64,000 bases of DNA from Candidatus Obscuribacterales bacterium (GCA_020050685.1 JAGVKG010000069.1:1-64000), one strand, 5' to 3'; counted from the stretch's first letter, positions 34,703 through 43,128 are shown. The notes: generated by a model not told the origin, from the sequence alone. Numbers and translations are program-made.

Positions 34703-35833
34703 TTATAAATTGGCTATGTCGGCAAGACCAATAAAGGTGACCTCAATGTCCTTCAATTGCTTCGTTGTTGGTGTGGTAACATCACTTGCCACCACGAAGT
34801 TGCGTCCTTCGGGATACAGCCTTCTAAAACTGTGAAGATTGCTTGCGTCGAAGTCTTTGGTTCGCCATTTGCATTCAATAGCATCTGGCGCTTTCCCTCG
34901 TTTAGCTAGAACAAAGTCGATCTCCTGCCCCTGTTTGTTACGCCAGTAGAGTATTTGGCGTTGCAGAAAGTATGAATAAAGTTCATTTAGCACCAGGTGT
35001 TCCCACAATGCTCCACATTCTTGCGGGTGCAATTCCCTCCAACCGCGGAAGTAGCAAACGAAGCCGGTATCAAACGCGTAAGTTTTTGGAGCCGAGGTTA
35101 TCTCGGAGCTTTTTCTGCCACTAAGAGGTCGAATGACATGCAGGACATTTGTCTGCTCCAATATTGCCAGATAATTGGTTATTGTGGAGCGATTGACCTC
35201 GCATGGACCGGCAAAGCGAGTAGCTTCAAATATAGTGCCGCTCTGGATAAACAGTAGCTCGGCCAATTTTAGGAATGCTGTTCGCCGCTCAATTCTGAAC
35301 AACTCTTGAATGTCCCTTGACCAGAAAGAGTCCATCCACTCTTCACACTCGTAATCGGGCGGCGACTGTGACAAAAAGAACTGGGGCAGCCCGCCATGCA
35401 GCAGTCTATGTTTGAAATCCAGCGAGCCGAAGTCGTTGAGATCGGCGAAATTCATGGGGGTCAGCCATGCTTCAATCTTGCGCCCGGTCAGTGTGTCTTT
35501 AAATTTGCTTGAAATCTCAAGGCTGGATGAGCCTGTCGCAAGTACACGCACCTCTGGGAAATGGTCGTGCGCAACCTTGAGCAGCTCGGAAGGGTTCGGC
35601 AATTTGTGAACTTCGTCAAGAATTACTCTTTTGCCTTTTAGCTTATTCAAAGCCTTTAAGGTGTCCTCGAAGAAGAACCTGGACGGAGCTAGTTCACAGT
35701 CAAAGTATTCTGTGTTGGGCAAAGATTGAGCCAAAACGGTCTTGCCGGCTCGCCGAACTCCCGATAGCCATACAATTCGCCGTTTCTCCCAGGCGTTTTC
35801 GATTCGCTGCAGCCAAAAATTGCGTAACTTCAT
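34703..35833 (-). CDS. AAA_14/DUF4143 ATP-binding protein 2
   Basis: 376 aa from the ATG aligned with paralogue 1 (KLRNFWLQRIE versus RSRTFWLNKIE); an in-frame ATG 24 bases upstream is less likely. Walker A GVRRAGKTV, Walker B ILDEVH and C-terminal QEIDFVL...AIECKWR are all conserved. More than half of the residues match paralogue 1 by eye. The gene is opposite in orientation to 30850, and a perfect 16-bp palindrome lies 37 bases upstream. Confidence 0.9.
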   Translation of the reverse strand: MKLRNFWLQRIENAWEKRRIVWLSGVRRAGKTVLAQSLPNTEYFDCELAPSRFFFEDTLKALNKLKGKRVILDEVHKLPNPSELLKVAHDHFPEVRVLATGSSSLEISSKFKDTLTGRKIEAWLTPMNFADLNDFGSLDFKHRLLHGGLPQFFLSQSPPDYECEEWMDSFWSRDIQELFRIERRTAFLKLAELLFIQSGTIFEATRFAGPCEVNRSTITNYLAILEQTNVLHVIRPLSGRKSSEITSAPKTYAFDTGFVCYFRGWRELHPQECGALWEHLVLNELYSYFLQRQILYWRNKQGQEIDFVLAKRGKAPDAIECKWRTKDFDASNLHSFRRLYPEGRNFVVASDVTTPTTKQLKDIEVTFIGLADIANL

Positions 35834-35869
35834 GCGGTTAGTATAGCATAAAGTCATACCGGGCGCGAA

Positions 35870-35885
35870 ACTAAACGCGTTTAGT
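35870..35885. promoter_or_regulatory. Perfect 16-bp palindrome before ATPase gene 2
   Basis: ACTAAACGCGTTTAGT. It shares the AAACGC/GCGTTT core with the inverted repeat before paralogue 1. Confidence 0.7.
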
Positions 35886-35966
35886 CACAAATCAGTAGCT
35901 ATTGTGTTCTGGACTTGCAGCGTTAAAAAGTATATACTGCATAATATAGACGTCGGAGAACGTTCA

Positions 35967-36203
35967 ATGAAAACCGCCAAACTATTTAAGAATGGACAAA
36001 GTCAAGCCGTGCGTTTGCCGAAAGAATTTCGCTTTACCGGCAGCGAAGTATATGTGGTAAGGCAAGGCAAGTCTGTCGTTCTAATTCCCAAGGAAGAACA
36101 ATGGGGCGAGTTTCTCGACAGCCTTTCGATGTTTAAATTTGACGGTGGGCTCAAGAGAGAACAACCAAAAGGGCAGCAAAAGCGTAAGGCTCTTCTATCA
36201 TGA
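35967..36203 (+). CDS. VapB-type antitoxin, module 3
   Basis: 78 aa. The AbrB-like N-terminus has KTAKLFKNGQSQAVRLPKEF, typical of VapB partners of VapC. The C-terminal tail is Lys/Gln-rich. GGAG precedes the ATG. The last codons overlap the toxin start (ATGA). Confidence 0.93.
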   Translation: MKTAKLFKNGQSQAVRLPKEFRFTGSEVYVVRQGKSVVLIPKEEQWGEFLDSLSMFKFDGGLKREQPKGQQKRKALLS

Positions 36204-36601
36204 AGTTCATGCTTGATACCAATGCCTGCATTGCAGCGATCAATGGTGATTCCGATAAGCTGGTAAAGAATATAACCAAACGAGAGCCCAATCAAATTTG
36301 CGTTTCATCGATTACTCTCGCTGAGCTATCTTTCGGCATAGCCAACAGCACGCACAAACAACGCAATGTTGAGGCTCTCGAAAAATTCCTGTCAACTATA
36401 GAAATTGCAAGCTTTAACGCTAAAGCGGCCTACGCCTATGGTGACCTTAGGGCCGAACTGAAGAAGGGCGGCATACTAATTGGTCCTCTGGACATGCTGA
36501 TTGCTGCACATGCGTTGGCCCTGAATGTTACTCTCGTGACAGACAACGTTCGCGAGTTTGAGAGAATTACCAAACTAAGCATCGCCAATTGGTTGCGTTG
36601 A
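36200..36601 (+). CDS. PIN-domain toxin (VapC), module 3
   Basis: 133 aa with MLDTNACI (Asp6), LAELSFG (Glu near 46), GPLDMLIAAHA (Asp) and LVTDNVREF (Asp): a complete PIN active site. RNase toxin. It overlaps the antitoxin by four bases and ends before a strong hairpin. Confidence 0.94.
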   Translation: MKFMLDTNACIAAINGDSDKLVKNITKREPNQICVSSITLAELSFGIANSTHKQRNVEALEKFLSTIEIASFNAKAAYAYGDLRAELKKGGILIGPLDMLIAAHALALNVTLVTDNVREFERITKLSIANWLR

Positions 36602-36671
36602 ACACCGCCTAGCGCAATGAGTCCGGACAAAAGCCATAATCAATCTACTACATCAAATCGGAGAAAATGCA

Positions 36672-36711
36672 AGAGCAAAGAAAGAAATCCGAAGACTTCT
36701 TTCTTTGCTCT
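36672..36711 (+). terminator. Terminator-like hairpin of TA module 3
   Basis: A perfect 15-bp stem AGAGCAAAGAAAGAA / TTCTTTCTTTGCTCT with a ten-base loop, without a long U-run afterwards. A CTACTA-N7-TCG variant of the dyad lies at 36645. Confidence 0.75.
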
Positions 36712-36733
36712 AAGGGTAAGTTAGTAATTGTTG

Positions 36734-36758
36734 GGCGTGCACATCACACGTACACGCC
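36734..36758 (-). other. Stem-loop after the Cys-rich gene
   Basis: GGCGTG / CACGCC. The whole unit GGCGTGCACATCACACGTAC recurs with one base changed at 37241, on the other side of the same gene. Confidence 0.6.
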
Positions 36759-36825
36759 TAGAGTTCATCATGCGCATCAGCTACGCCTGGTAATGCGGAC
36801 AAACTGTTTCTATATTTGATCTCCT

Positions 36826-37209
36826 CTATAGATAATCTTCTGGTAGTGGTTCCTGGTATCCGCACCATTTGCAGATGTCTTCTGGACCGAAATAGGTACA
36901 GAAATGTCCGTGCTTTTGTTTCAGACAATGTTTTTGGGACGATATGTGGCAAAAACCGTCCGGGCTCTTGTCGCATAACCGTGAGTGAGCTCTACAGATG
37001 GAACAGAGCATGTAGTTGGAGAATTTAGGGCAAGGCTCGTAGCTGTGAGTACAAGTATCGAGAAGAGCTTCATAGTCGCGTTGAGCAGCAGTAAAGTCAC
37101 TCCAAGATACGTCCAATCGTCCTCCAGCTTTGAGCGAACGGCTTCTCATTTGTGTGTATGGATGGTCGCCGAGCAAATTCTTTAGTGAATATAGTTCCTC
37201 TTTAGACAT
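36826..37209 (-). CDS. Cys/His-rich hypothetical protein, 127 aa
   Basis: Unrecognised. GGAGG precedes the ATG at 37209. The C-terminal 75 residues contain about 10 Cys and several His (CSICRAHSRLC, CHISSQKHC, HFCTYFGPEDICKWCG), suggesting two or more zinc sites. The N-terminal half is helical and charged. It is the last of nine minus-strand genes. A near-identical stem-loop flanks it on each side. Confidence 0.75.
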   Translation of the reverse strand: MSKEELYSLKNLLGDHPYTQMRSRSLKAGGRLDVSWSDFTAAQRDYEALLDTCTHSYEPCPKFSNYMLCSICRAHSRLCDKSPDGFCHISSQKHCLKQKHGHFCTYFGPEDICKWCGYQEPLPEDYL

Positions 37210-37240
37210 CGAATTCCTCCTGTGTGTTGTGAACTTTAAG

Positions 37241-37264
37241 GGCGTGTACATCACACGTACACAC
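37241..37264 (-). other. Intergenic stem-loop
   Basis: GTGTAC / GTACAC; near-copy of the unit at 36734. Confidence 0.6.
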
Positions 37265-37274
37265 CTGATTGGGG

Positions 37275-37781
37275 CTATGAACCTAGCTCCGATTGTTGTG
37301 GCACGGATGGCGGGGAGCCATCCGTCTTGTACGGACGGTCGTCTGGACCGTAGTCCACATCCCGTTCCACCATGGATAACTGAATGTGTTCGTGCAGTCC
37401 GAATAAGTTACCCATCTTGGCGAGTTTGAATGGTGTTGAACCCGCCATTCGGAAGTGTCGGCTGTGCACCCAATGAGCAAGGTTCACACCGGAGTAAGAG
37501 AGGTCAACCAAAGAACTCACCATTTGTGCGGCACGCTTAAAAGAGCGAGCATTGCTCTGATCGCGAAGATCGGGATCCCGGGAGAAATCTGGATCGAGCT
37601 CCGTCCAGAGGCTTGATTTCTCAAGTCTACGAATTAAAGTGGGTGGCAGAGCGATTTGCCGCGACCACTCTTCTACTGTGAAGCCAAACAACCTTCTCGT
37701 CAACTCGAATTGTCGCCCGAGCGGTGCAGAGCGAAATGAATGGACTTCTTCGCTCGTTGGTTTTTGTGTGCTAATTGTCAT
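37275..37781 (-). CDS. Hypothetical protein with possible HTH, 168 aa
   Basis: Start at 37781 after GAGGT; a long in-frame extension upstream is not coding. Residues 20-55 (RQFELTRRLFGFTVEEWSRQIALPPTLIRRLEKS) resemble a helix-turn-helix of the XRE type. The rest is helical, with a Pro/Asp/Ser-rich tail (YGPDDRPYKTDGSPPS). The DNA-binding role is tentative. It belongs to the hairpin-separated minus-strand series. Confidence 0.68.
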   Translation of the reverse strand: MTISTQKPTSEEVHSFRSAPLGRQFELTRRLFGFTVEEWSRQIALPPTLIRRLEKSSLWTELDPDFSRDPDLRDQSNARSFKRAAQMVSSLVDLSYSGVNLAHWVHSRHFRMAGSTPFKLAKMGNLFGLHEHIQLSMVERDVDYGPDDRPYKTDGSPPSVPQQSELGS

Positions 37782-37829
37782 AACGAATACCTCGTTGTGA
37801 GTGAGAAATTTGAGATACCTAGTAAGAGT

Positions 37830-37854
37830 GAGCTGCGCGTGCAGTGCGCAGCTC
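37830..37854 (-). other. Intergenic stem-loop
   Basis: GAGCTGCGC / GCGCAGCTC; no U-tract. Confidence 0.6.
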
Positions 37855-37870
37855 GTCTGATGTTGTTGCG

Positions 37871-38833
37871 TTACCGGTATTTGCCCGCGATGCAGATCGC
37901 GCCATAGAGCAGCGATGTGCGCAATGTACCCTTTACCAATTTGTAGGCATTGGTTTGGACGAGCGGTACCACTCCGAAAAGCGGTACCATTCGGAAGACG
38001 AACTTGCCTGCCACGCGCGTGATGATTGGTGCCGTTCCGAAGAACGGAATCATTCCGCATAGCATCGGGGCGAAGCATAGCCAGGCAGGCAACTTCCACG
38101 GCCCGAGGGCGAGCAGTGCAAATATTGCCGGCACTATGGACATCCAGAGTATCGACTTAATTAGCAGTTGGACTACGAGATGGTTGTGTTCCATGTCCGC
38201 GTCTACTGCCGCCCTTAGCATGAACCGGTCGCTCGTGCCCAGTAACTCAAGTACGAGTTTTATGTTGAACGCGGAGATCAGGTCGATCTGTTGTGATGTT
38301 GGCTTCTTTGGTGCGTCGTATACGGTGGATACGACGTCGTACCAGCATCGTTCGCTTAGCATTCTGTGCTTGGCATATCCGATGCTGCAAGCCACATTGA
38401 TGAATGCGGAGATGCGACTGCTCAATCGCAATCGTAGAATCGCGCCGCCACAACATAAGGCGATTGCGATCCATCCGATTGCAAGGTTGGGCAGTCCAAA
38501 TGCACCGAGCGCCTTGATCAGTACAAAGAACACTGCTGCACCGGCGGCAATAATCAGCAGGTTGTAGACGAAGGCGACGAAGATAGCTTGCAGTCCGGCG
38601 GTGAAAGTGTCGCTTTGTCTGCTGGTCGGTATACCTATATAACCGACTTCTAGAGCGTAGCCACGCATCTTGATCTCATTGAGGAGAAAAAGCAGCGGTC
38701 CTATTAATGGGATCAGAAATCCCATAATCACTGCTTTGACGAAGTCGTCGGCGCGCGGCTTGATGGCTTCTTGCGCGTATGAACTTTCCAACATGTCGTC
38801 GACTGTTGTTGCGTATGGGTAGTTATCGCTCAT
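37871..38833 (-). CDS. Polytopic membrane protein, 320 aa
   Basis: Unrecognised. It has about eight hydrophobic segments in two groups: residues 33-52, 82-130 and 220-305. Between the groups is a hydrophilic, Cys-containing domain (about 140-205). GGAGC precedes the ATG. It is in the minus-strand series between the 347-aa protein and the HTH-like protein. Confidence 0.75.
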   Translation of the reverse strand: MSDNYPYATTVDDMLESSYAQEAIKPRADDFVKAVIMGFLIPLIGPLLFLLNEIKMRGYALEVGYIGIPTSRQSDTFTAGLQAIFVAFVYNLLIIAAGAAVFFVLIKALGAFGLPNLAIGWIAIALCCGGAILRLRLSSRISAFINVACSIGYAKHRMLSERCWYDVVSTVYDAPKKPTSQQIDLISAFNIKLVLELLGTSDRFMLRAAVDADMEHNHLVVQLLIKSILWMSIVPAIFALLALGPWKLPAWLCFAPMLCGMIPFFGTAPIITRVAGKFVFRMVPLFGVVPLVQTNAYKLVKGTLRTSLLYGAICIAGKYR

Positions 38834-38897
38834 TGCTATATGTGCTCCATGAAGAAAATGACTTGGCGCTTTGCCCTATTCAGATGCGCGCCCGTGT

Positions 38898-38924
38898 AGC
38901 GCCCTTGCTTGGAGCAAGGGCGCT
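38898..38924 (-). other. Intergenic stem-loop
   Basis: Perfect 12-bp AGCGCCCTTGCT / AGCAAGGGCGCT with a three-base loop; no U-tract. Confidence 0.7.
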
Positions 38925-38947
38925 TGGGGTTGGCGTGGGATTCTTTC

Positions 38948-39991
38948 TTAACCGAAGAAACTGCGTTTCTGTATCAACGAACTAAGTTCGTTGGACTCGC
39001 TCATGGCCTCGATGCCGTTTCCTCCGTGAGAGGATTGCATCTCGTCCATTTCCGCGCGAACTTTCTTGAGGGAGAGTCCGCAGTTTTCGACGGCTTTGCG
39101 AAGCGCTTCCATACGTGCAACCATGCGATTGTCGCCTGCTTCGTAGGCAACTTCCGCGTAGTTTTTGGCTGCCTTCTTGTACTCAGTTTCGAAGATGTCG
39201 AGATCGATGGGCAGATCGAACTCGTCTCGCATATCGAGAAGTTCGGAAGTTACCTGATGAAGAGAAGTTCCCTTCTTCAGCGCATGACAGATCGAGACTT
39301 GGGTGAGTTCGATGAATGCCACTTGCGCAGCATCGCCGATGGCTCGCTCTTCAGTTCTCTTTCTTCTTAGTCTTGTCTCAACGCGTGCGCGTTCAGCTTC
39401 CCGTTCTGAAAGGAGTTCGATGCGTTCTTGCGCTTCAGCACTTAGAGGTTTTCGCATGAGTGATTCAATCATGATTGTTTCTCTCTCCTGTTTCATTTCC
39501 GGCTTGATGCTTTCACGGCATGCTGCGACGAACTCCTCACAGAGTTCGCGCGGCGATTTGGTGTCAGCGTCCTCGGTAAATGCTTTCTGGGCGGAATCGA
39601 GCAACCCCTGGAATTGCTGCGCTTCTTTCCCTTCACTTCGGGTGAAGGTTTGATCAATCGGTTGATCTTGGCTGAGTAGCAGTTTCGTTTCTGCTTTGCG
39701 AGCACCATTAAGTGCTTCTTCGACAAGCGAGAGTTTGCCGCTCTTGCTCATTTTGGAAATCTCCTCATACCAAGCCGTACCGTCTCCCACTAACTGGTCG
39801 AAGGCTTGCTGGATAACTTGGGGTGAATCATCTTCCCATGCTGCCTTTTGGAGAAGGCTTGTGAGGATTGTGTGGGGTGCGTCGGTCACCTCGATGTCAC
39901 CGAACAGCTGCGAAGCTGTCGTGTCTGTAGTATTTGCGACGATCTTGTCGGCGTTCTTGAGGATGTCGATGAAGTCGAATTCGTTAGACAT
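38948..39991 (-). CDS. Hypothetical helical protein, 347 aa
   Basis: Unrecognised. The start at 39991 follows AGAGGAAG. Acidic and almost entirely helical, with a strong coiled-coil prediction by eye for residues 165-230 (EAQERIELLSEREAERARVETRLRRKR) and a helical-repeat-like C-terminus. There is no signal peptide or membrane helix. It has the same format as the other series members. Confidence 0.78.
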   Translation of the reverse strand: MSNEFDFIDILKNADKIVANTTDTTASQLFGDIEVTDAPHTILTSLLQKAAWEDDSPQVIQQAFDQLVGDGTAWYEEISKMSKSGKLSLVEEALNGARKAETKLLLSQDQPIDQTFTRSEGKEAQQFQGLLDSAQKAFTEDADTKSPRELCEEFVAACRESIKPEMKQERETIMIESLMRKPLSAEAQERIELLSEREAERARVETRLRRKRTEERAIGDAAQVAFIELTQVSICHALKKGTSLHQVTSELLDMRDEFDLPIDLDIFETEYKKAAKNYAEVAYEAGDNRMVARMEALRKAVENCGLSLKKVRAEMDEMQSSHGGNGIEAMSESNELSSLIQKRSFFG

Positions 39992-40018
39992 TTGTACTTC
40001 CTCTCTAAGTAGAAACGG

Positions 40019-40037
40019 GCACACACACGACGTGTGC
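40019..40037 (-). other. Intergenic stem-loop
   Basis: GCACAC / GTGTGC between two minus-strand genes. Confidence 0.45.
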
Positions 40038-40100
40038 GCCAAGCGACCGCCAGCCGGGAGCATTTGCATGCGTCCCAACTGGCGACATGTTCACGATGAA

Positions 40101-40427
40101 CTATTGATACCGGGAGCGATCGAGAACTACGGATTGTTTGGACACGAGGCGGTTCAGAAATGTCTTGTTGACCAAGGCAATGCACCGCGTTTTGAGAGTT
40201 GGCTTTTCCGTTTGATGCTTCTTCTCGCGGATCGGTCTGGTGAAGTTGTAGTAGTTTCCTCTACACCAGATCCGCTTCGAATGGTTTGTATAGCCACCCG
40301 TGTATCCATTTTTGCCACTACGGCTGCGTCGGAACGCACGGTTATAGTGCGCTCTTGCTGCGAAGAAGATTGGCGTTGCGATGATGATCGAAGCGACGAT
40401 CCAGAGTGCGATGATGATATTTTGCAT
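40101..40427 (-). CDS. Small membrane-anchored basic protein, 108 aa
   Basis: Unrecognised. AAAGGAGG precedes the ATG. One N-terminal hydrophobic helix (2-22, IIIALWIVASIIIATPIFF) is followed by an Arg/Lys/Tyr-rich cytoplasmic or external tail (pI high). A regulatory or nucleic-acid-contacting tail is possible but unproven. Confidence 0.72.
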   Translation of the reverse strand: MQNIIIALWIVASIIIATPIFFAARAHYNRAFRRSRSGKNGYTGGYTNHSKRIWCRGNYYNFTRPIREKKHQTEKPTLKTRCIALVNKTFLNRLVSKQSVVLDRSRYQ

Positions 40428-40484
40428 ATTCAGATCCTCCTTTGGAATGCTGATTGCTAGTAAGCGGACACAGCCTGCAACCAG

Positions 40485-40510
40485 GAGAGAAGCACTTGCG
40501 TGCTCCTCTC
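40485..40510 (-). other. Intergenic stem-loop
   Basis: GAGAGAAGCAC / GTGCTCCTCTC with loop TTGC. Confidence 0.6.
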
Positions 40511-40561
40511 GTGGTGCCAACTGTTTGTTTGCGCTACTGTGAAAGTTCAGCGCGTGGTGCC

Positions 40562-40846
40562 TTAGCCGCCGGATTCCTCAGCGTTTGGCTTCAGCCGATT
40601 GATCCATCCGATGTTCAGCGCGGCGGCAGCGTCTTGCTCTTTGCGCTGTGGAACATACGGTTGGGTTTCCGGACGCAACTGCTTAGCTAGCGGTTGCGTG
40701 TCGTTTTGATGGCGCGAGATTTCGCCAGTTGCTTTTGGCCCTGGTCGTCCAGCTAAGTGTACGCGCGTCAGGAGCTCCAAATTGGCTTTCTCGCCGTCGG
40801 TCAATGTGGTTTTCGTTGCTTTTGCTGTGTTTTCGTTCTTTTCCAT
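40562..40846 (-). CDS. Hypothetical protein, 94 aa
   Basis: Unrecognised; hydrophilic, rich in Ala, Lys, Gln, Pro and Asn, with one possible helix (TDGEKANLELLTRVH) and a likely disordered remainder. GAGGAAT precedes the ATG at 40846. It is a series member flanked by stem-loops at 40485 and 40908. Confidence 0.65.
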   Translation of the reverse strand: MEKNENTAKATKTTLTDGEKANLELLTRVHLAGRPGPKATGEISRHQNDTQPLAKQLRPETQPYVPQRKEQDAAAALNIGWINRLKPNAEESGG

Positions 40847-40907
40847 TTGCGTATTCCTCTGTGAACTTCTACCGTTTACTGGGATTCCTATTTTTTGGTG
40901 GCTGCTC

Positions 40908-40935
40908 TGGCAAACGAACTTTGTCGTTCGCCAGG
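40908..40935 (-). other. Intergenic stem-loop
   Basis: CTGGCAAACGA / TCGTTCGCCAG; no U-tract. Confidence 0.6.
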
Positions 40936-40961
40936 TTTCCACCGTAAGTCTTTTGGTTCTC

Positions 40962-41300
40962 TCATTCGAGAGCGGACCATTGATGTTCCAGACATGCGAT
41001 GCGGAGTTTCAGCATCGCGATTTGTCCGGATTGCCAGGCGCGACCGATGGAGACGACATCACAGCTGTCTGTGTGTCTAACCGCCCATCGCACTTCGGGA
41101 GTGTTCGTTTGCTCTCTCGATTCGTGTACCAACACGATGAACTTATCCGCATTCTTTTCGGCCCATTCAAGTGCGGTCAATTGCACTTGCGAGTGGAACA
41201 GTTCTGCCAGCAGCTTCTCTCTTTCTGCTCGCTTGTGCGGCCGGTTTGTGAGTAGTTCTTGAACGAACATGGTAATTCTGTTGAATAATGTGGTGAACAC
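40962..41300 (-). CDS. Hypothetical protein, 112 aa (GTG start)
   Basis: Unrecognised. AGGAGGT eight bases before GTG at 41300 decides the start; the later ATG (MFVQELL) lacks such a site. Helical, with a charged HKRAEREKLLAELFHSQVQLTALEWAEKNADKFIVLVHESREQ segment in pieces of helix and strand. Soluble. A series member. Confidence 0.68.
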   Translation of the reverse strand: MFTTLFNRITMFVQELLTNRPHKRAEREKLLAELFHSQVQLTALEWAEKNADKFIVLVHESREQTNTPEVRWAVRHTDSCDVVSIGRAWQSGQIAMLKLRIACLEHQWSALE

Positions 41301-41350
41301 AATAAAGTACCTCCTCAAAAGTTGTGTCCGTGTTTCCTGCATCGCTGTGT

Positions 41351-41381
41351 CAGCACCCGAACAAGAAATGTCCGGGTGCTG
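41351..41381 (-). other. Intergenic stem-loop
   Basis: CAGCACCCG / CGGGTGCTG; no U-tract. Confidence 0.6.
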
Positions 41382-41393
41382 TTTCGAACAGAG

Positions 41394-41603
41394 TTACTCC
41401 GCCGATTTGCACAGCATCCGTGGTCCTGGAACTTGTTTGCCAGCGCGAATCAGATCCTCGTCGAACTGGTTCAGCAGTTGGGCTGTCTCTGCATCCGCTA
41501 TCGTTGCGACATAGCAGTCTTCCTTTGCGGAGAAGGCCATGTCTAAGAACGGCCAGTCGATGGTTTCTTCAATTGTGCTTTGTTGGTAATCTTGGTTTCT
41601 CAT
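41394..41603 (-). CDS. Small acidic protein, 69 aa
   Basis: Unrecognised. AAAGGAGGT gives a near-ideal ribosome binding site. The sequence is acidic with an aromatic centre (TIDWPFLDMAFSAKEDCYVATIA) and no membrane helix. It sits between the GGDEF gene and the 112-aa gene, each separated by a stem-loop. Confidence 0.72.
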   Translation of the reverse strand: MRNQDYQQSTIEETIDWPFLDMAFSAKEDCYVATIADAETAQLLNQFDEDLIRAGKQVPGPRMLCKSAE

Positions 41604-41656
41604 TTTGAAACCTCCTTTGTGTTGGTATTGAGTTGCGTGAGCAGGAAGGTGAAGGA

Positions 41657-41700
41657 ATGCGGAAACGGCAACTCGGGCATTGTGAGTTGCCGTTCCGCAT
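41657..41700 (-). terminator. Strong stem-loop after the GGDEF gene
   Basis: ATGCGGAAACGGCAACT / AGTTGCCGTTCCGCAT, about 16 bp with one bulge; no U-tract. Confidence 0.65.
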
Positions 41701-41719
41701 GATTCTTCATTTCCTGCGT

Positions 41720-42601
41720 TTAGGCTGCGACGTCTTCTGCGCGTCTAGCCTGATGGAGTCTGGGTTTGGGATCGCTGGAGATTCCCTTGTCCTCGAGGAA
41801 GGCATGCCACTTGGGCAGACTTTCCGCGCTCCGGATTCGGTCGCGTCCTTTCGGGTCAACCTGAATCGACTTGGTCTTGCCGTTTTCCTGTTCGACCTTT
41901 GCCACTCCCTTTGCTGCATACAGAGCTTGGTCAGCCAGTTGCATGAGAGTGTCGGCATCCATCCCCGCAGCAAGGGTGGCATAGCCAATCGAGCAAGTCA
42001 GCGTTATTGAGCCGACGCTCCGCTGTCGCATCTCTTTGCCAAGTCTGCGCGCGACAGCTTCGACAGCTTTCGCGCTGGCTTCGCAAACGATCACGCACTC
42101 GTCTCCTCCGATACGAGCCGCTGTGTCGCTTTCTCTCATGCTCTTGCGAATGACGTCCCACTGCTGTCGCAGTGCTTCGTCGCCCGCAGCATGCCCGTCG
42201 CAATCGTTGATCTCTTTGAGATGGTCGAGATCCATGATGATGACGGACAGCGGTTTCCCAAGTAACTTTGCTCGCTTAACTTCGTCCGGAAGAAATTCCT
42301 TCAGAAGTTTCTTGCGATTCATGAACCCTGACACGGGATCTTTCGTCAGGGCGATTTCCAGTTCTTCAATCCTTAGCTCCCGGATCGAGATCTCGCGAGA
42401 GAGAGCGATTTCTAGCTCCTCGATTCTGAGATCTCTATCCGCGAGTTCGCGGGATCTTTGTTCAAGCACTGTGTTCAGTCTTTCGACCTCCCTGTTCAAT
42501 GCTTCGATTGCGTGGTCTTTCTCCTCGCAGTCTTGTTCGGTGCTCCGCGGATGTAAATCAATGCGGGCAGCTTTGTTTGGTAGCAATTGTTTCCGTTTCA
42601 T
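41720..42601 (-). CDS. GGDEF-domain protein (diguanylate cyclase-like)
   Basis: 293 aa. N-terminal residues 25-88 are an amphipathic coiled coil with a 17-residue duplication (LRIEELEIAL twice). The GGDEF domain (about 88-250) has MDLDHLKEINDCDGH, an inhibitory I-site RESD five residues before the active loop, and IGGDEC in place of GGDEF (Phe to Cys). The catalytic Asp/Glu are retained, so c-di-GMP synthesis is possible. There is no membrane segment; dimerisation through the coiled coil is expected. GGAGGG precedes the ATG. It is the first gene of the minus-strand series. Confidence 0.9.
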   Translation of the reverse strand: MKRKQLLPNKAARIDLHPRSTEQDCEEKDHAIEALNREVERLNTVLEQRSRELADRDLRIEELEIALSREISIRELRIEELEIALTKDPVSGFMNRKKLLKEFLPDEVKRAKLLGKPLSVIIMDLDHLKEINDCDGHAAGDEALRQQWDVIRKSMRESDTAARIGGDECVIVCEASAKAVEAVARRLGKEMRQRSVGSITLTCSIGYATLAAGMDADTLMQLADQALYAAKGVAKVEQENGKTKSIQVDPKGRDRIRSAESLPKWHAFLEDKGISSDPKPRLHQARRAEDVAA

Positions 42602-43048
42602 GATGGGGGTTCCCTCCGTGAGAGATTGAGCAGATGCAATGCCATCTGCGGGTGTGAGTTTGTGAACGAAAACTTTCCAGCGAGTTTTCGTAGTAAGCGT
42701 TTGTCACGTTGTGCGTAACTAGTAGCTTTGCGATTTACGGAACAGCGATGTGAGCAGTGGATACGGCAGCGCAAGACAAGCCCAGCTTGTTCCGCAGAAC
42801 TAAATTGTTCTTACGCTAGCCTTCTATTTCTGTTTGCATGGGTCTTTGGAGCAGTCCTATGAATAAATAAGTGAGATACGTGTAAGAACAACCTATGTCT
42901 TTGGATGTAGGCAAAACAAGTAATTAGAAATGCAATTGAAAATAAATCTGCGTATTTGCCCCACTGCAAAACCCGCATGGCGCCTCGCGCAGCTAGCGCT
43001 TCGTCTAATGTGCGCTTTCTTTCTCCCCTAATTTAATCTTTTTTTGCT
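42602..43048. other. Intergenic gap upstream of HigBA
   Basis: No gene. GCAGCTAGCGCTTCGTCTAATGTGCGC (about 42981-43008) is a relative of the CATTAGACG/GCGCTAG element at 32036 and 56524. Confidence 0.5.
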
Positions 43049-43082
43049 GAACTTTTTGATCCTCTTGACCGTCTTTATATAG
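43049..43082 (+). promoter_or_regulatory. ECF-like promoter, site B
   Basis: GAACTTTTTGATCCTCTTGA, then CCGTCTTTATATAGAGG. There are 15 bases between GAACTT and CGTCTT. It lies 90 bases upstream of the HigB-type toxin, with the 43129 palindrome between. Confidence 0.6.
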
Positions 43083-43128
43083 AGGCAGGTCGGGAAGAAG
43101 TTTGCGATGAAGTTATAGGGTCATATGG

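Noticed and set aside
36734-42601. Integron gene-cassette array
   Set aside because: Single genes with hairpins in one orientation look similar, but the stems lack attC core sites (GTTRRRY/RYYYAAC) and the genes have full spacing with no integrase in the window.
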